The notes below the pieces were generated by a model. It was not told the origin of the DNA. It searched no databases and was given only the letters and a program-made list of their open reading frames with translations. Shown here piece after piece: positions 1 to 9,390 of a stretch of 64,000 nt of DNA; the first letter of the stretch is position 1; each line of letters starts with the position of its first letter. A program made the translations under genes and the position numbers. Source of the stretch: an uncultured Flavobacteriaceae bacterium (GTDB lineage Bacteria; Bacteroidota; Bacteroidia; Flavobacteriales; Flavobacteriaceae); assembly GCA_947497145.1 (NCBI GenBank), contig CANMFQ010000004.1:1-64000 (forward strand), in the 5' to 3' direction.

Positions 1-3000
1 GACAAGCCTGATGATTATAACTTCGCAACGCAAAACGCAGGTAACAATGATGCTATTGACTCTGATGTTAATGCTAATGGTACTACTGATTGTTTTGAGG
101 TTGAAGATGAAGACATCCCAACTATTGATGCAGGCGTTACACCTAGACCATGTGACATCAATCCTAATGCAGGAGATGATGCAGTTATTTGCAGAGGTGA
201 ATCAACTACGCTTACAGCAACAGGAGGAGGTACGTACGTATGGTCCCCAGGAAATCAAACTGGTGCAACTATTACTGTAAGTCCAGTAGCAACTACTACC
301 TATACAGTAACCGTTACTAAAGATGGTTGTACTGATACCGATAGTGTTACTGTTACTGTTCAAGACAAAGTTACCATTGGTGACTATGTTTGGGAAGACA
401 CTAACGAAAACGGTATTCAAGATGATGGTGAGAACTCTGGCGTTAATGGCGTAACTGTTACACTAAATACTTGTATTGGAGATAGTAATGTTGGAGGTAC
501 GCAAGTTGCAACTATTGTAACTATGAATAACCCTACAACAGGTCAGCCAGGCTATTACAGTTTTGAAGTATGTCCTAACACAGGACCATATTACATTTCA
601 GTAAACAAACCAGACGGATTTGACTTTACTACTCAAAATGCAGGTAACGATGATAATGAAGACTCTGACACTAATGCCAATGGCGTTACTGATTGTTTTG
701 AAGTTGGAGATGAAGACAATCCAACTATTGACTCAGGTCTTAAGCCTATCGAATGTACAGTAACTGCTGAGGCTGGTCCTAACCAGAGTATATGTGAAGC
801 TGGAAATTCAGTTACACTTACAGCTTCCGGAGGTGATACTTACCTATGGTCTAACGGTGAAACTACAGCGCAAATTACAGTGAGTCCTACAGTAACAACT
901 ACCTATACGGTAACTGCAAGAAAAGCAGCAGGCTGTGAAGATTCTGATCAAGTAACTGTAACGGTTGGAGAAACCAATGCAGAAGCTAGTGCTGATGTAA
1001 CTATATGTAAAGGAACCTACACTGTGTTAAACGCACAAGGAGGTGGTACTTACTTATGGATGCCAGGTGGACAAACAACTTCTACAATTAGAGTAAATCC
1101 GGAAGAGACCACTACTTACACGGTAACAGTGACAAATGATGGTTGTGAAGCTACTGATGAAGTAGTTGTTACAGTTACAGATATTGAAGCTGATGCTGGT
1201 GATGATGTTACTATTTGTAGAGGAAGCTCTACACAATTAACCGCAACAGGTGGTGGAGAATATCTATGGTCAGGAGGAGAGACTATGGCAACTATCACCG
1301 TAAACCCAACAGAAACTACCACATTTAGTGTAAGAGTTACTAATGGTGATTGCGTAGATTACGATCAGGTTACAGTAACTGTAGTTGAGGCTACTGCTGA
1401 TGCAGGAGACAATGTTACTATCTGTAAAGGTGAAACAACTATGCTCACCGCTTCAGGAGGAGGAACATACTTATGGTCTACTGGTGAAACCACAGCTACC
1501 ATTAATGTAAGCCCAATGGCTACTACCACCTATACGGTAACAGTAACGAATGGCCAGTGTGAAGCTAGCGATCAAGTAACAGTAACTGTTAATGAGGTTG
1601 AAGCTAATGCTGGTGATGATGTGGCTATCTGTAATGGAGAAACTGCTACACTTACAGCTACTGGTGGAGGAACTTACCTATGGTCTACTGGCGAAACTAC
1701 TGCTAATATCATGGTAAATCCAACAGAAACTACAACCTATACTGTCACTGTAACTAGTGATGAAGGTTGTGAAGATACTGATCAAGTAACTGTAACTGTT
1801 AATAATGGTACAGCTGACGCTGGAGACGATGTAACTATCTGTGCAGGAGATACAGCTACCTTAACCGCTTCAGGTGGAGGAATGTATAGTTGGTCACCTG
1901 GTGGGTCAACAAATGCTTCTATTGAAGTAAGCCCAACAGAAACTACTACCTATACTGTTACTGTAACCAACGGAACATGTGTTGCAACGGATGAAGTAAC
2001 CGTAACTGTAAATACTGTGGAAGCTAATGCAGGAGACAATATGGCTATCTGTAATGGTGAAACCGCTACACTTACAGCTACTGGTGGAGGAACTTACCTA
2101 TGGTCAACTGGCGAAACTACTGCTAGTATCATGGTAAATCCATCAGAAACTACAACGTATACTGTTACTGTAACTAGTGATGAAGGTTGTGAAGACACTG
2201 ATCAAGTAACTGTAACTGTTAATGATAGTGAAGCCAATGCTGGTGATGATGTAACTATCTGTGCAGGAGACTCAACTACCTTAACCGCTACAGGTGGAGG
2301 AACGTATAGCTGGTCACCTGGTGGGTCAACAAATGCTACTATTGAAGTAAGCCCAACAGAAACTACTACCTATACTGTTACAGTAACCAACGGAACATGT
2401 GTTGCTACGGATGAAGTAACCGTAACTGTAAACACAGTTGAAGCTAATGCAGGAGACAATATGGCTATCTGTGCTGGTGAAACTGCTACACTTACAGCTA
2501 CTGGTGGAGGAACTTACCTATGGTCAACTGGCGAAACTACTGCTAGTATCATGGTAAATCCATCAGAAACTACAACGTATACTGTTACTGTAACTAGTGA
2601 TGAAGGTTGTGAAGACACTGATCAAGTGACTGTAACTGTTAATGACGGTACAGCCGATGCTGGAGATGATGTAACTATCTGTGCAGGAGACTCGACTACC
2701 TTGACCGCTACAGGTGGAGGAACGTATAGTTGGTCACCTGGCGGGTCAACAAATGCTGCTATTGAAGTAAGCCCAACAGAAACTACAACATATACTGTTA
2801 CAGTAACCAACGGAACATGTGTTGCTACGGATGAAGTAACCGTAACTGTAAATACTGTGGAAGCTAATGCAGGAGACAATATGTCTATCTGTGCTGGCGA
2901 AACTGCTACACTTACAGCTTCTGGTGGAGGAACTTACTTATGGTCAACTGGCGAAACTACTGCTAGTATCATGGTTAGTCCTACAGACACTACAACCTAT

Positions 3001-4533
3001 ACTGTTACTGTAACTAGTGACGAAGGTTGTGAAGACACTGACCAAGTGACTGTAAACGTTGGTGATAAAGTCAATATTGGTGATTTTGTTTGGAAAGATG
3101 AAAACAGCAATGGCTTACAAGATGATGGCGCAACAGGAATTAATGGCGTAACAGTTACCTTATATCAATGTGATGGTACACAAGTTGCAACAACAACTAC
3201 TGCTGATAACGCTGCTGGTGAATCTGGTGCTTATAACTTCCAAGTATGTCCAAACTCTGGTGATTACTATGTTGTTTTTGGTAACATTCCAGATGATTTA
3301 GACTTTACATCAACTGACTCAGGTTCTGATGATGCTTTAGATTCTGATGCCAATGAAAATGGTCGTACAGACTGCTTCGAAGTTGGAGAAGCTCCTGTTC
3401 TAACTATTGATGCTGGTTTAGTAGAAATCTGTAATTTAGAAGTAACAGTTGGTGAAACAGCTACTATTTGCCCAGGCGAGAGTCTTGAAATCACGGCTAA
3501 TATTACTGATGATCCTGAAGCATGTCCAGGTGGATGTGAGTATCCTGTAAAAACACAAGATAGATGCTCTGGTCCTTCTGGTGACTTTGAAATCTTCTTA
3601 GTATCAAGAGGAAACTCAGGTGGTGATTTTGACAATTTCAAATTTAAAGCTTCAACGCAAAAATTTGAGAAACTTGATGATGGTACTGCTAGTTACACAG
3701 CAACTGCCTCAAATGGTGTAGATGTTATTGAAATCAACGCTATGTTCACTGGGTACACCACTACGGCTCCTGTCGGTAGTCCAAAAGCTAATGAGTGTCA
3801 AGACTATGACGCTTCTGAATGGGAGTATTGGACAACTTGGTCAGGAACTATTACATCTCAGAACCATGGCGTATTCAATCTATCTGTACGAGGCGCTGCC
3901 TTCCAGTTAGGTATTGGAGCTGATATCATGAGAACTGGATTTGGAGCTTCTGGATGGTTTAATGTAGACGGAGGTGATGGATACTATCTAAACGGTGACG
4001 TTAACATCACCCTTGAAGAGTGTATCGAACAAAGTATATCTTATGTTTGGAGTACTGAAGATGGTAATATCGTTAGTAGTGCAGATCAAAAAACAATTCG
4101 TATTGATCAGGCTGGTACGTATACCGTTACAGCAACCAATTGTATTGACTGTACTGATACGGCTACTATTGTTGTTACTCAAGGTACATGTACTGATGAA
4201 GCTAGCAGGCTAAGACCAAGCATTGATAATGTTTATCCTGTTCCTGTTGCTCCTAATGGTAGATTGACTGTTGAATTTGATTTCAATACTGGCTTTGATA
4301 GTGTTTCTTTAAAAGGAAATAGCAAATCTGTCAATTACATCAGTAAAACAGAAGATATCAATATAACATTATTTGATATTACTGGTAGAATGGTTAACGT
4401 ACCTAGAACCTTTGAAATGGTCAATGGTAAAGCAACCATCCATCTAGATCTTAATTACATGTCAACTGGCAAGTATATTTTAAGAGCTGAAGGATCAAAT
4501 TGGTCTGACAGCAAGAATATTATTGTCAAATAA
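1..4533 (+). CDS. Giant secreted Ig-repeat protein with SdrD_B-like domains and T9SS C-terminal domain (5' end outside window)
   Basis: The reading frame is open from base 1, so the N-terminus and signal peptide lie upstream; 1510 residues are visible. Three prealbumin-like SdrD_B modules are seen: a cut one at residues 1-50, then about 125-255 and 1023-1145, the latter two with the VWxDxNxNGxQDDG motif. Twelve Ig-like repeats of about 70 residues (core TICxGExxTLTAxGGGTYLWS, then TTTYTVTVT) fill about 55-120 and 255-1020. A unique region with several Cys follows (about 1150-1340). The last 100 residues look like a T9SS type A sorting domain (DNVYPVPVAPNG, then ITLFDITGRMV). The protein is expected to be exported through the T9SS and anchored or released at the cell surface, probably as an adhesin-like or structural protein. 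No catalytic domain is seen. Ending at a strong terminator, it appears to close its transcript. Its true start is unknown. Confidence 0.9.
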   Translation, partial: DKPDDYNFATQNAGNNDAIDSDVNANGTTDCFEVEDEDIPTIDAGVTPRPCDINPNAGDDAVICRGESTTLTATGGGTYVWSPGNQTGATITVSPVATTTYTVTVTKDGCTDTDSVTVTVQDKVTIGDYVWEDTNENGIQDDGENSGVNGVTVTLNTCIGDSNVGGTQVATIVTMNNPTTGQPGYYSFEVCPNTGPYYISVNKPDGFDFTTQNAGNDDNEDSDTNANGVTDCFEVGDEDNPTIDSGLKPIECTVTAEAGPNQSICEAGNSVTLTASGGDTYLWSNGETTAQITVSPTVTTTYTVTARKAAGCEDSDQVTVTVGETNAEASADVTICKGTYTVLNAQGGGTYLWMPGGQTTSTIRVNPEETTTYTVTVTNDGCEATDEVVVTVTDIEADAGDDVTICRGSSTQLTATGGGEYLWSGGETMATITVNPTETTTFSVRVTNGDCVDYDQVTVTVVEATADAGDNVTICKGETTMLTASGGGTYLWSTGETTATINVSPMATTTYTVTVTNGQCEASDQVTVTVNEVEANAGDDVAICNGETATLTATGGGTYLWSTGETTANIMVNPTETTTYTVTVTSDEGCEDTDQVTVTVNNGTADAGDDVTICAGDTATLTASGGGMYSWSPGGSTNASIEVSPTETTTYTVTVTNGTCVATDEVTVTVNTVEANAGDNMAICNGETATLTATGGGTYLWSTGETTASIMVNPSETTTYTVTVTSDEGCEDTDQVTVTVNDSEANAGDDVTICAGDSTTLTATGGGTYSWSPGGSTNATIEVSPTETTTYTVTVTNGTCVATDEVTVTVNTVEANAGDNMAICAGETATLTATGGGTYLWSTGETTASIMVNPSETTTYTVTVTSDEGCEDTDQVTVTVNDGTADAGDDVTICAGDSTTLTATGGGTYSWSPGGSTNAAIEVSPTETTTYTVTVTNGTCVATDEVTVTVNTVEANAGDNMSICAGETATLTASGGGTYLWSTGETTASIMVSPTDTTTYTVTVTSDEGCEDTDQVTVNVGDKVNIGDFVWKDENSNGLQDDGATGINGVTVTLYQCDGTQVATTTTADNAAGESGAYNFQVCPNSGDYYVVFGNIPDDLDFTSTDSGSDDALDSDANENGRTDCFEVGEAPVLTIDAGLVEICNLEVTVGETATICPGESLEITANITDDPEACPGGCEYPVKTQDRCSGPSGDFEIFLVSRGNSGGDFDNFKFKASTQKFEKLDDGTASYTATASNGVDVIEINAMFTGYTTTAPVGSPKANECQDYDASEWEYWTTWSGTITSQNHGVFNLSVRGAAFQLGIGADIMRTGFGASGWFNVDGGDGYYLNGDVNITLEECIEQSISYVWSTEDGNIVSSADQKTIRIDQAGTYTVTATNCIDCTDTATIVVTQGTCTDEASRLRPSIDNVYPVPVAPNGRLTVEFDFNTGFDSVSLKGNSKSVNYISKTEDINITLFDITGRMVNVPRTFEMVNGKATIHLDLNYMSTGKYILRAEGSNWSDSKNIIVK
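1597..3060 (+). repeat. 420-bp dimeric tandem repeat inside the Ig-repeat gene
   Basis: Two alternating Ig-like unit types, A (ICxGETATLTATGGGTYLWSTGE) and B (ICAGDSTTLTATGGGTYSWSPGG), form a higher-order repeat. The same phrase around the ICxGE codons recurs at 1621, 2041, 2461 and 2881, exactly 420 bp (140 residues) apart. A occurs four times and B three times. Upstream units 1-5 are more diverged, so this block was probably amplified recently by unequal recombination. Confidence 0.9.
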
Positions 4534-4560
4534 ATGTAATTATTCTTTTAAATAAAGAAA

Positions 4561-4593
4561 GGCTGCAATCGTAATGGTTGCAGCCTTTTTTTT
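4561..4593 (+). terminator. Rho-independent terminator of the Ig-repeat gene
   Basis: A perfect 8-bp stem (GGCTGCAA at 4561-4568 with TTGCAGCC at 4578-4585), a 9-nt loop and eight T residues follow the stop codon by about 30 bases. Confidence 0.92.
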
Positions 4594-5394
4594 ATAATTT
4601 ACTCAAATCAACACCTTAGATTTAATATCCAAATCTGAGCGCTTTTACAACAAAATGACCAGCAGATAATCATGATAGAAGAAAAATCATTATTCTATCA
4701 CCACAGAAAGCTTAAAGACACCTACCCTCAACAGATTTAAAACTTACCTAAGAAACATTTTAATCAAAACTTCTTGTGGTAACATATAGCTTCTTTCAAT
4801 TACGTTGATCAACTAACTCTTTCTTAAACAAAAAACAAACCCGAAACTACTTTAGACTAAAAAGTATTAGAACAATAACACTTCAACTACAGGTGAAAAA
4901 TTTTAATCAATCATATGTATTTAGCTACTATAACTCTAATAAACACATGCGAGCATTTATACAAATACATGTTCTATTACATATTAGAGGTTCACCGTAT
5001 TTTTAAGTTCTATGATCACTGTAAAATTGATGAAATTATGAAGTCTATTATTTTTTAACTAAGATATAAACCAAACTTTTTAACTACAAGACGTAATCAT
5101 AAGGTCTGTTAATATTACAAAAAATATCCAGCTAATATACCAGCTAACATTCACAGACTAGACTGTATTTTACAAGAGTCATATACAAGCAGTATGAAAT
5201 AATCTTCGCTTTTTTAAATACAATTATCACCAATAGTTTATTAGTGACTAATCACGGTTCACAACATCATCTAAGTCAAAAAATCATATTAAAAACCAAA
5301 AACTGCTCAACTAAGCAACTGTCTTGAAATGTTTTTAATATTCATCATGAAGCAATTGTAAGTTTTGTTCCCACTTCATAATCTGTAAGGGTAT
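4594..5394. other. Gene-free AT-rich stretch
   Basis: No open frame with coding character is seen on either strand, and no RNA gene is recognised. It separates two terminators and may hold the remains of lost genes, but nothing can be identified. Confidence 0.6.
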
Positions 5395-5431
5395 AAAAAA
5401 AATAGCTGGGGCAAGCCCCAGCTATTTTTTT
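5395..5431 (-). terminator. Bidirectional-looking terminator
   Basis: A perfect 11-bp stem, AATAGCTGGGG (5401-5411) with CCCCAGCTATT (5416-5426), closes on a CAAG tetraloop. A-rich sequence lies on the left and T-rich on the right, so it could stop transcripts from both sides. It lies just downstream of the minus-strand barrel gene, which is its most likely client. Confidence 0.9.
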
Positions 5432-5461
5432 ATATTTAATACAGTAATTGTTCAATTAAAA

Positions 5462-5962
5462 TTAAAATCGATATCTAGCTGCTATTCCTAAATCGAAGTT
5501 TAAGCCATTATTGTAATCACCAAAAATAAACTCAGGTCTGACATCAAGAGAAATTAACAGCGGAAAATCAAAATTGTATTCAATCCCTACGGCACCTGAT
5601 CCGCCAATATAAGTTCCTGATTGACTTTCAATGGTAATATTTTCTACACGTTTTTCTTTAGTCTTATAAGAATAAAGGCTCCCCCCTGCTCCAGCATACC
5701 AATTGAAATTACCTTCTAAAGCCCACACCCATTCATACAATCCTATAATACGAAAAGAGCTGGCACTACTTCCACTATTAAATCCTAGCCCTGCTTCAAG
5801 ACGGTTGTTGTCACCCAAGCCATGTTGATAATTAACCTCGGTACCAAATCCGTCATTAGCACCAAAACGCAATCCTATTGCATGGTCAGAAATATCTTGA
5901 GAACATACTGAAAAAGTTCCTAAAAAAAGTAGTAATTGCAAGCATAAAAATTGTTTCATCAT
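5462..5962 (-). CDS. Small outer-membrane beta-barrel protein
   Basis: 166 residues with a cleavable signal peptide (hydrophobic LQLLLFLGTFSVCS, cleavage near SQD at about 21-23). The mature part alternates polar and aromatic residues, is rich in Gly, Tyr and Asn, and ends in ARYRF with the C-terminal Phe typical of barrels inserted by the BAM complex. The pattern GLRFGANDGFGTEVNYQHGL fits an eight-stranded OmpX/OmpW-like barrel. It is about the right length for that group. No substrate or role can be assigned. It is monocistronic, with its own terminator. The second Met (MKQ) is an equally good start. Confidence 0.75.
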   Translation of the reverse strand: MMKQFLCLQLLLFLGTFSVCSQDISDHAIGLRFGANDGFGTEVNYQHGLGDNNRLEAGLGFNSGSSASSFRIIGLYEWVWALEGNFNWYAGAGGSLYSYKTKEKRVENITIESQSGTYIGGSGAVGIEYNFDFPLLISLDVRPEFIFGDYNNGLNFDLGIAARYRF

Positions 5963-6263
5963 TTGTTTTTTTTATTGATTACTGGTAATAACGATTGAAT
6001 AATAAATATTGTATCTAGTTTTACGAAAAAAATGAACTATTAGATTTTTTAACTAAAAAAAAACATATATCACTTAGAAAATATCCTTTAAGCGGTCTCA
6101 TTTACCGGTTCTTTATACGTTACTAATGCTTACGCCTATCCCATTTTCAAAAAAGTACCCACCATTTCAACATCAGCAACAAACATTACCTGCTCAATGC
6201 AATTTTTTTTCCAATTGCTTACCTTGAAATTTACAGGTAACTCTGAACAAAAAAACATTTTAG
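5963..6263. other. Intergenic, no gene seen
   Basis: About 300 AT-rich bases with no coding frame. It should contain the promoter of the barrel gene, but no TANNTTTG box is visible there. Confidence 0.5.
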
Positions 6264-6614
6264 CTAGTTTTGAAACTTTTTAAATTGTTGGTACATCCAC
6301 TGCTTTTCTTCAATAGAGAATTCTTTAGCCTCAAACCAATCATGTGCTTTAATCTTTTCATTTTCTATCTGCGCCCTTCGAATGGCTTTCAAAGAAACCA
6401 AGTGCCAATGTTCTCCTTTTTGCCTAGACACCGAATACCCTACATCTTCCATTATGTACGATATTTTTGGTTGGTTATACAAGCGAACACCATTTTTTAA
6501 AATCGCTAGCGTTTTTGTTAGCTTAATTACTTCAGAAAATGAATAGCGCGCAAAATCAGAAAAACCATTTTGTTTAACATTATATAATTTATCGCCTACT
6601 TTCAGTTCTCGCAT
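6264..6614 (-). CDS. Hypothetical protein, 116 residues
   Basis: Family not recognised. It is a soluble, basic, Lys-rich cytoplasmic-type protein with no signal peptide or membrane segment. The N-terminal half (RELKVGDKLYNVKQNG, then EVIKLTKTLAILKNGVRLYNQ) resembles a small beta-barrel-like fold. The C-terminal half (about 75-116) is helical and charged, with a Trp-rich end (HDWFEAKEF, EEKQWMYQQFKKF). Coding is supported by the sensible residue composition and compact length. A possible TANNTTTG -7 box (TATTTTTG) is found on the minus strand at 6631-6638, 17 bp upstream of the start, though no well-spaced TTG accompanies it. Confidence 0.65.
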   Translation of the reverse strand: MRELKVGDKLYNVKQNGFSDFARYSFSEVIKLTKTLAILKNGVRLYNQPKISYIMEDVGYSVSRQKGEHWHLVSLKAIRRAQIENEKIKAHDWFEAKEFSIEEKQWMYQQFKKFQN

Positions 6615-6693
6615 AATTCTTTAAAGTCTACAAAAATAAAACCTGTTTTATCTTTAAAAAAACAAGAATTATGAGAATTATCAACAAAACGAA

Positions 6694-7185
6694 TTAAGTC
6701 AGATTTTTCATTGCTAACAAAGTCATCACCCAAACGATGACCGAAGAAAAGAATATACCAATTGTATTCGCCATAAAAGCTTTTGACCTATCAATTTTAA
6801 ATAAGTAACTTGCAATACTACCTGCATAAACGCCAGTACCAGGAAAGGGTAACATGACAAAAATAATCAACCCCCAAAAGCCATATTTTTTAATTTTCTC
6901 CCCTGACCCTACTTTAGCTTTCCGAGCAACATAAAGAGCTCCCTTTTTATAAAAATTCCATTTAAGAAGGTAAATATTTATTTTATCTAGAAAAAAAATC
7001 ATTAACGGAAAAACGAGCACATTGGCAAAAAAACAAACTAAAAAAACCACGTATATATTAACACCATGAAACATACCGTAAGGTATGCCAACTTTAGCTT
7101 CACCAAATGGAGAAATACTCCATAACATCGCAATTAAAATATCTTGAATCATAATAATTAATAAACCTACAAAGCTACGGTTCAT
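6694..7185 (-). CDS. COG2426-type small integral membrane protein (putative small multidrug export protein)
   Basis: 163 residues with about four hydrophobic segments (near 8-24, 42-66, 100-120, 138-158). It carries the family signature motifs SPFGEAKVGIPYGMFHG near residue 25 and PFPGTGVYAGSIASYLF near 113, as in the Pfam Sm_multidrug_ex group. The family name comes from a weak early phenotype; the transported substrate is unknown. It sits alone with no co-directional partner at operon spacing, since the preceding minus-strand gene is about 80 bp downstream. Recognition of the family is good; function is not established. Confidence 0.8.
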   Translation of the reverse strand: MNRSFVGLLIIMIQDILIAMLWSISPFGEAKVGIPYGMFHGVNIYVVFLVCFFANVLVFPLMIFFLDKINIYLLKWNFYKKGALYVARKAKVGSGEKIKKYGFWGLIIFVMLPFPGTGVYAGSIASYLFKIDRSKAFMANTIGIFFSSVIVWVMTLLAMKNLT

Positions 7186-7595
7186 ATTACGAATCAGGTG
7201 TTAAAAAAAGAACAAAAATCCTTACGTACAGGTTTTATTCTAACAAAAGCTTAACATAGTCACCATTTTCATGAAACAAGAAAAAATAACACCTATTTTT
7301 ATACAAAGTGAACATATCATCACTACAATAAAACAACCACAAAATACGCAATAAGCAGTCAATAAAACATCAAATTATGTTTGTGAATTTTGATGATATC
7401 AAGGTTGCACTGAACTCAACTAAACCATGTATTCAATAGTGATTTTGAACTTTTTCACTAAACATAAAATTTATGAAGGATTCAAAATAATTACTGATTA
7501 CCCAAATACAAATAGTATAATTTTCAAAAAGTAAATTAAGACTTTGCTTTAGGCAAATGCCTTTGTTGTATTTTTATACTCCAAACAAATTATAT
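7186..7595. other. Divergent intergenic region, no gene seen
   Basis: AT-rich spacer between the divergent COG2426-type gene and the PHP phosphatase. It must hold both promoters. No clear -33/-7 pair could be picked out. Confidence 0.5.
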
Positions 7596-8339
7596 ATGTT
7601 ACATTTTTTTCAGAAAAAAAAATACCTCATAGATCTCCTTGAAGGATTTATAGATATTCATAACCATATTTTACCTGGAATAGATGACGGAGCTCAGACG
7701 GTAGAAGAATCCATAAATTTAATCCGTGGTTTTTCGGAATTTGGAGTAAAAAAATTTATTGCCACACCCCACATAATGCATAATTACTATGACAACACTC
7801 CTAGCACTATAAATGCATCTCTACAAACCCTACAAAATGCGCTGAACAACAATAGCCTTGCGAACATTACTATTAGTGCGTCGGCAGAACATATGATTGA
7901 TGACAATTTTGAAAATCTACTACTAACTCAAAAAACGATGCCAATGCGAGAAGATCATTTACTCATTGAAATGAGTTACTTGCAACCTCCCATCAACTTT
8001 GAAGAATCTATAATAGCAATTGCATCTAATCGTTTTTTTCCAATTTTAGCGCATCCAGAACGCTATAATTTTCTTCATAAAAAAATAAAAAAGTATAGTA
8101 AATTTAAAGAACAAGGTATTCTATTTCAACTTAATATGCTGTCTTTAAGTGAATTTTATAATTCCTCAGTTCAAAAAACCGCTTTCAAACTCTTAGAAGA
8201 AGGTTTTATCGATTTTATTGCGTCTGATGTTCATAATCTAAATCAGTTAAATTCACTAAAATCATTAACTATAAGCAAGAAAACCACAGCCTTACTATCA
8301 CCCATAATTGAAACGACTATTGCCAAATTTCATAAGTAA
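7596..8339 (+). CDS. CpsB/YwqE-type PHP-family tyrosine phosphatase
   Basis: The PHP metal-binding motifs of the CpsB/CapC/YwqE phosphoprotein phosphatases are all present: DIHNHILPGIDDGA near residue 20, ATPH near 55, a central AEHM, AHPERY near 150, and ASDVHN near 210. These enzymes dephosphorylate bacterial tyrosine kinases that control exopolysaccharide chain length. I chose the ATG at 7596 (247 residues) because the protein then begins MLHFFQKKKYL, the usual N-terminus of flavobacterial homologues; the in-frame ATG at 7557 adds 13 atypical residues. Unusually, no polysaccharide export (Wza/Wzc) or kinase gene is adjacent. Confidence 0.85.
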   Translation: MLHFFQKKKYLIDLLEGFIDIHNHILPGIDDGAQTVEESINLIRGFSEFGVKKFIATPHIMHNYYDNTPSTINASLQTLQNALNNNSLANITISASAEHMIDDNFENLLLTQKTMPMREDHLLIEMSYLQPPINFEESIIAIASNRFFPILAHPERYNFLHKKIKKYSKFKEQGILFQLNMLSLSEFYNSSVQKTAFKLLEEGFIDFIASDVHNLNQLNSLKSLTISKKTTALLSPIIETTIAKFHK

Positions 8340-8712
8340 CCAACCGTTTGGTACACTTTAAATTTTAACTATCGACTAGCCCTGACTTTTTCTTTATCTG
8401 GAAATTAAGCATTTTGTATCCTAATTTTGTCATTTTTGAGTTACTTAGTTTAGGCTATGTAACTAACAACTGATTAAATAGTATAACTTTGGCTCACTGG
8501 AACACCAATCTATTTTGACCATATCAATTTAGGAAGTTTATTCTTTCTTTTCTTGGACAAAAAATTTGTGAAACAAGAGCTACAGCATATTTTTTTACCT
8601 TAACCAAAAAAGATAGGAGAACTACAGTTTTAAAGTAGTAGAAGCAAAACCTATAAAATATAAATGAGCTAGAATTAAATGAAATGTGAAAAATTATTTT
8701 TGCAATTTATTC
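8340..8712. other. Intergenic region with one repeated element
   Basis: No coding frame is seen. It contains the 48-bp element at 8383-8430 that recurs at 33736-33783. No terminator for the phosphatase gene is obvious. Confidence 0.5.
8383..8430 (+). repeat. Dispersed 48-bp element, copy 1
   Basis: It matches the copy at 33736-33783 in about 39 of 48 positions with one gap. Both begin TGACTTTTTCTTT and share GCATTTTGTA and CCTAATT blocks in the same order. Copy 2 lies about 55-100 bp upstream of a regulator start; copy 1 has no plus-strand gene behind it. It could be a promoter-type element or a small mobile relic. Confidence 0.5.
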
Positions 8713-8952
8713 TTACGCTATTTTAGTTTTGTTCTTTTTAGTAGAAAAAGCTAATGCTTTTTTAACTCTAGAATTAGAAAACTTGTACAAACGAGCTACT
8801 TCAGTTTTTGTTTCTAGTTTCAATTCTTCTTTCACTGTTGAAGTAACAATAGTCATTTCAATAATTTCAACTTTTACTTGTTCAGTAGTATTTTGAGCTT
8901 GAGCAGCTAATCCGATAAAAAGAACAAAAATTAAAGTTGTGATAGTTTTCAT
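8713..8952 (-). CDS. Small secreted protein, 79 residues
   Basis: A clear signal peptide (MKTITTLIFVLFIGLAAQAQ, cleavage after AQA-Q or nearby) precedes about 59 residues. The mature part is Thr/Glu/Lys-rich, with alternating VKVEIIEMTIVTS and a basic C-terminal half (RVKKALAFSTKKNKTKIA). No family is recognised. Short signal-peptide-plus-basic-tail proteins like this are common in Flavobacteriia, without known function. A perfect palindrome lies 6 bp upstream of the ATG, suggesting regulated expression. Confidence 0.6.
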   Translation of the reverse strand: MKTITTLIFVLFIGLAAQAQNTTEQVKVEIIEMTIVTSTVKEELKLETKTEVARLYKFSNSRVKKALAFSTKKNKTKIA

Positions 8953-8958
8953 GACTTG

Positions 8959-8980
8959 ACGTTTTACATATATAAAACGT
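8959..8980. promoter_or_regulatory. Palindrome in front of the small secreted protein gene
   Basis: ACGTTTTA (8959-8966) and TAAAACGT (8973-8980) form a perfect 8-bp inverted repeat around a 6-base centre, 6 bp upstream of the start codon. It could be an operator or a leader hairpin that sequesters the translation start. Confidence 0.55.
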
Positions 8981-9251
8981 GACAGCCCATATATAGCAGG
9001 GTTTCACTTCGCTAAACGACACCAAAAATTCGTTAAAAACACCAAGTTAGGATAAAGTGTAAAATAGCACCGATAAACGACCAGGGCCATAAAATCACTT
9101 AATCGAAAAAATACGCAGTTAGACCTTAAACTAACCTTACCCATGAAACCCCTTTTATCTCTTAAACCCACTTTGTGCGTTACAAAAATCTAATCCGCTA
9201 TTAAATTGCCCTTTCCTACCCTACCATATGAATACTAACCAGAATAGTTCA
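8981..9251. other. Intergenic, no gene seen
   Basis: AT-rich spacer between the small secreted protein gene and the terminator of the 3051-residue gene. Nothing coding or structured is seen. Confidence 0.5.
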
Positions 9252-9285
9252 TAAAAAAAAGAGCTTTGTTCAAAAAACAAAGCTC
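9252..9285 (-). terminator. Terminator of the 3051-residue gene
   Basis: A perfect 10-bp stem (GAGCTTTGTT at 9261-9270 with AACAAAGCTC at 9276-9285) is followed on the minus strand by nine T residues. It lies about 105 bp past the stop codon of the giant gene. Confidence 0.85.
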
Positions 9286-9390
9286 TTCTCTTCAGTTTAT
9301 TCGTTTTGCACACCAACGGTGCAACCTTTCATTTAATACTTGCCTTTCTCTGCTTGCGCAACATTATAAGCTACTCAAAAGATGTAGGCA

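Noticed and set aside
1597-3060. Regular repeats resembling a CRISPR array
   Set aside because: Repeats are in frame, 420 bp long and protein-coding throughout; no short repeat-spacer pattern.
4594-5394. Possible tRNA or small RNA in the gene-free stretch
   Set aside because: No cloverleaf or conserved RNA features could be recognised by eye; a tRNA or covariance-model scan would decide.
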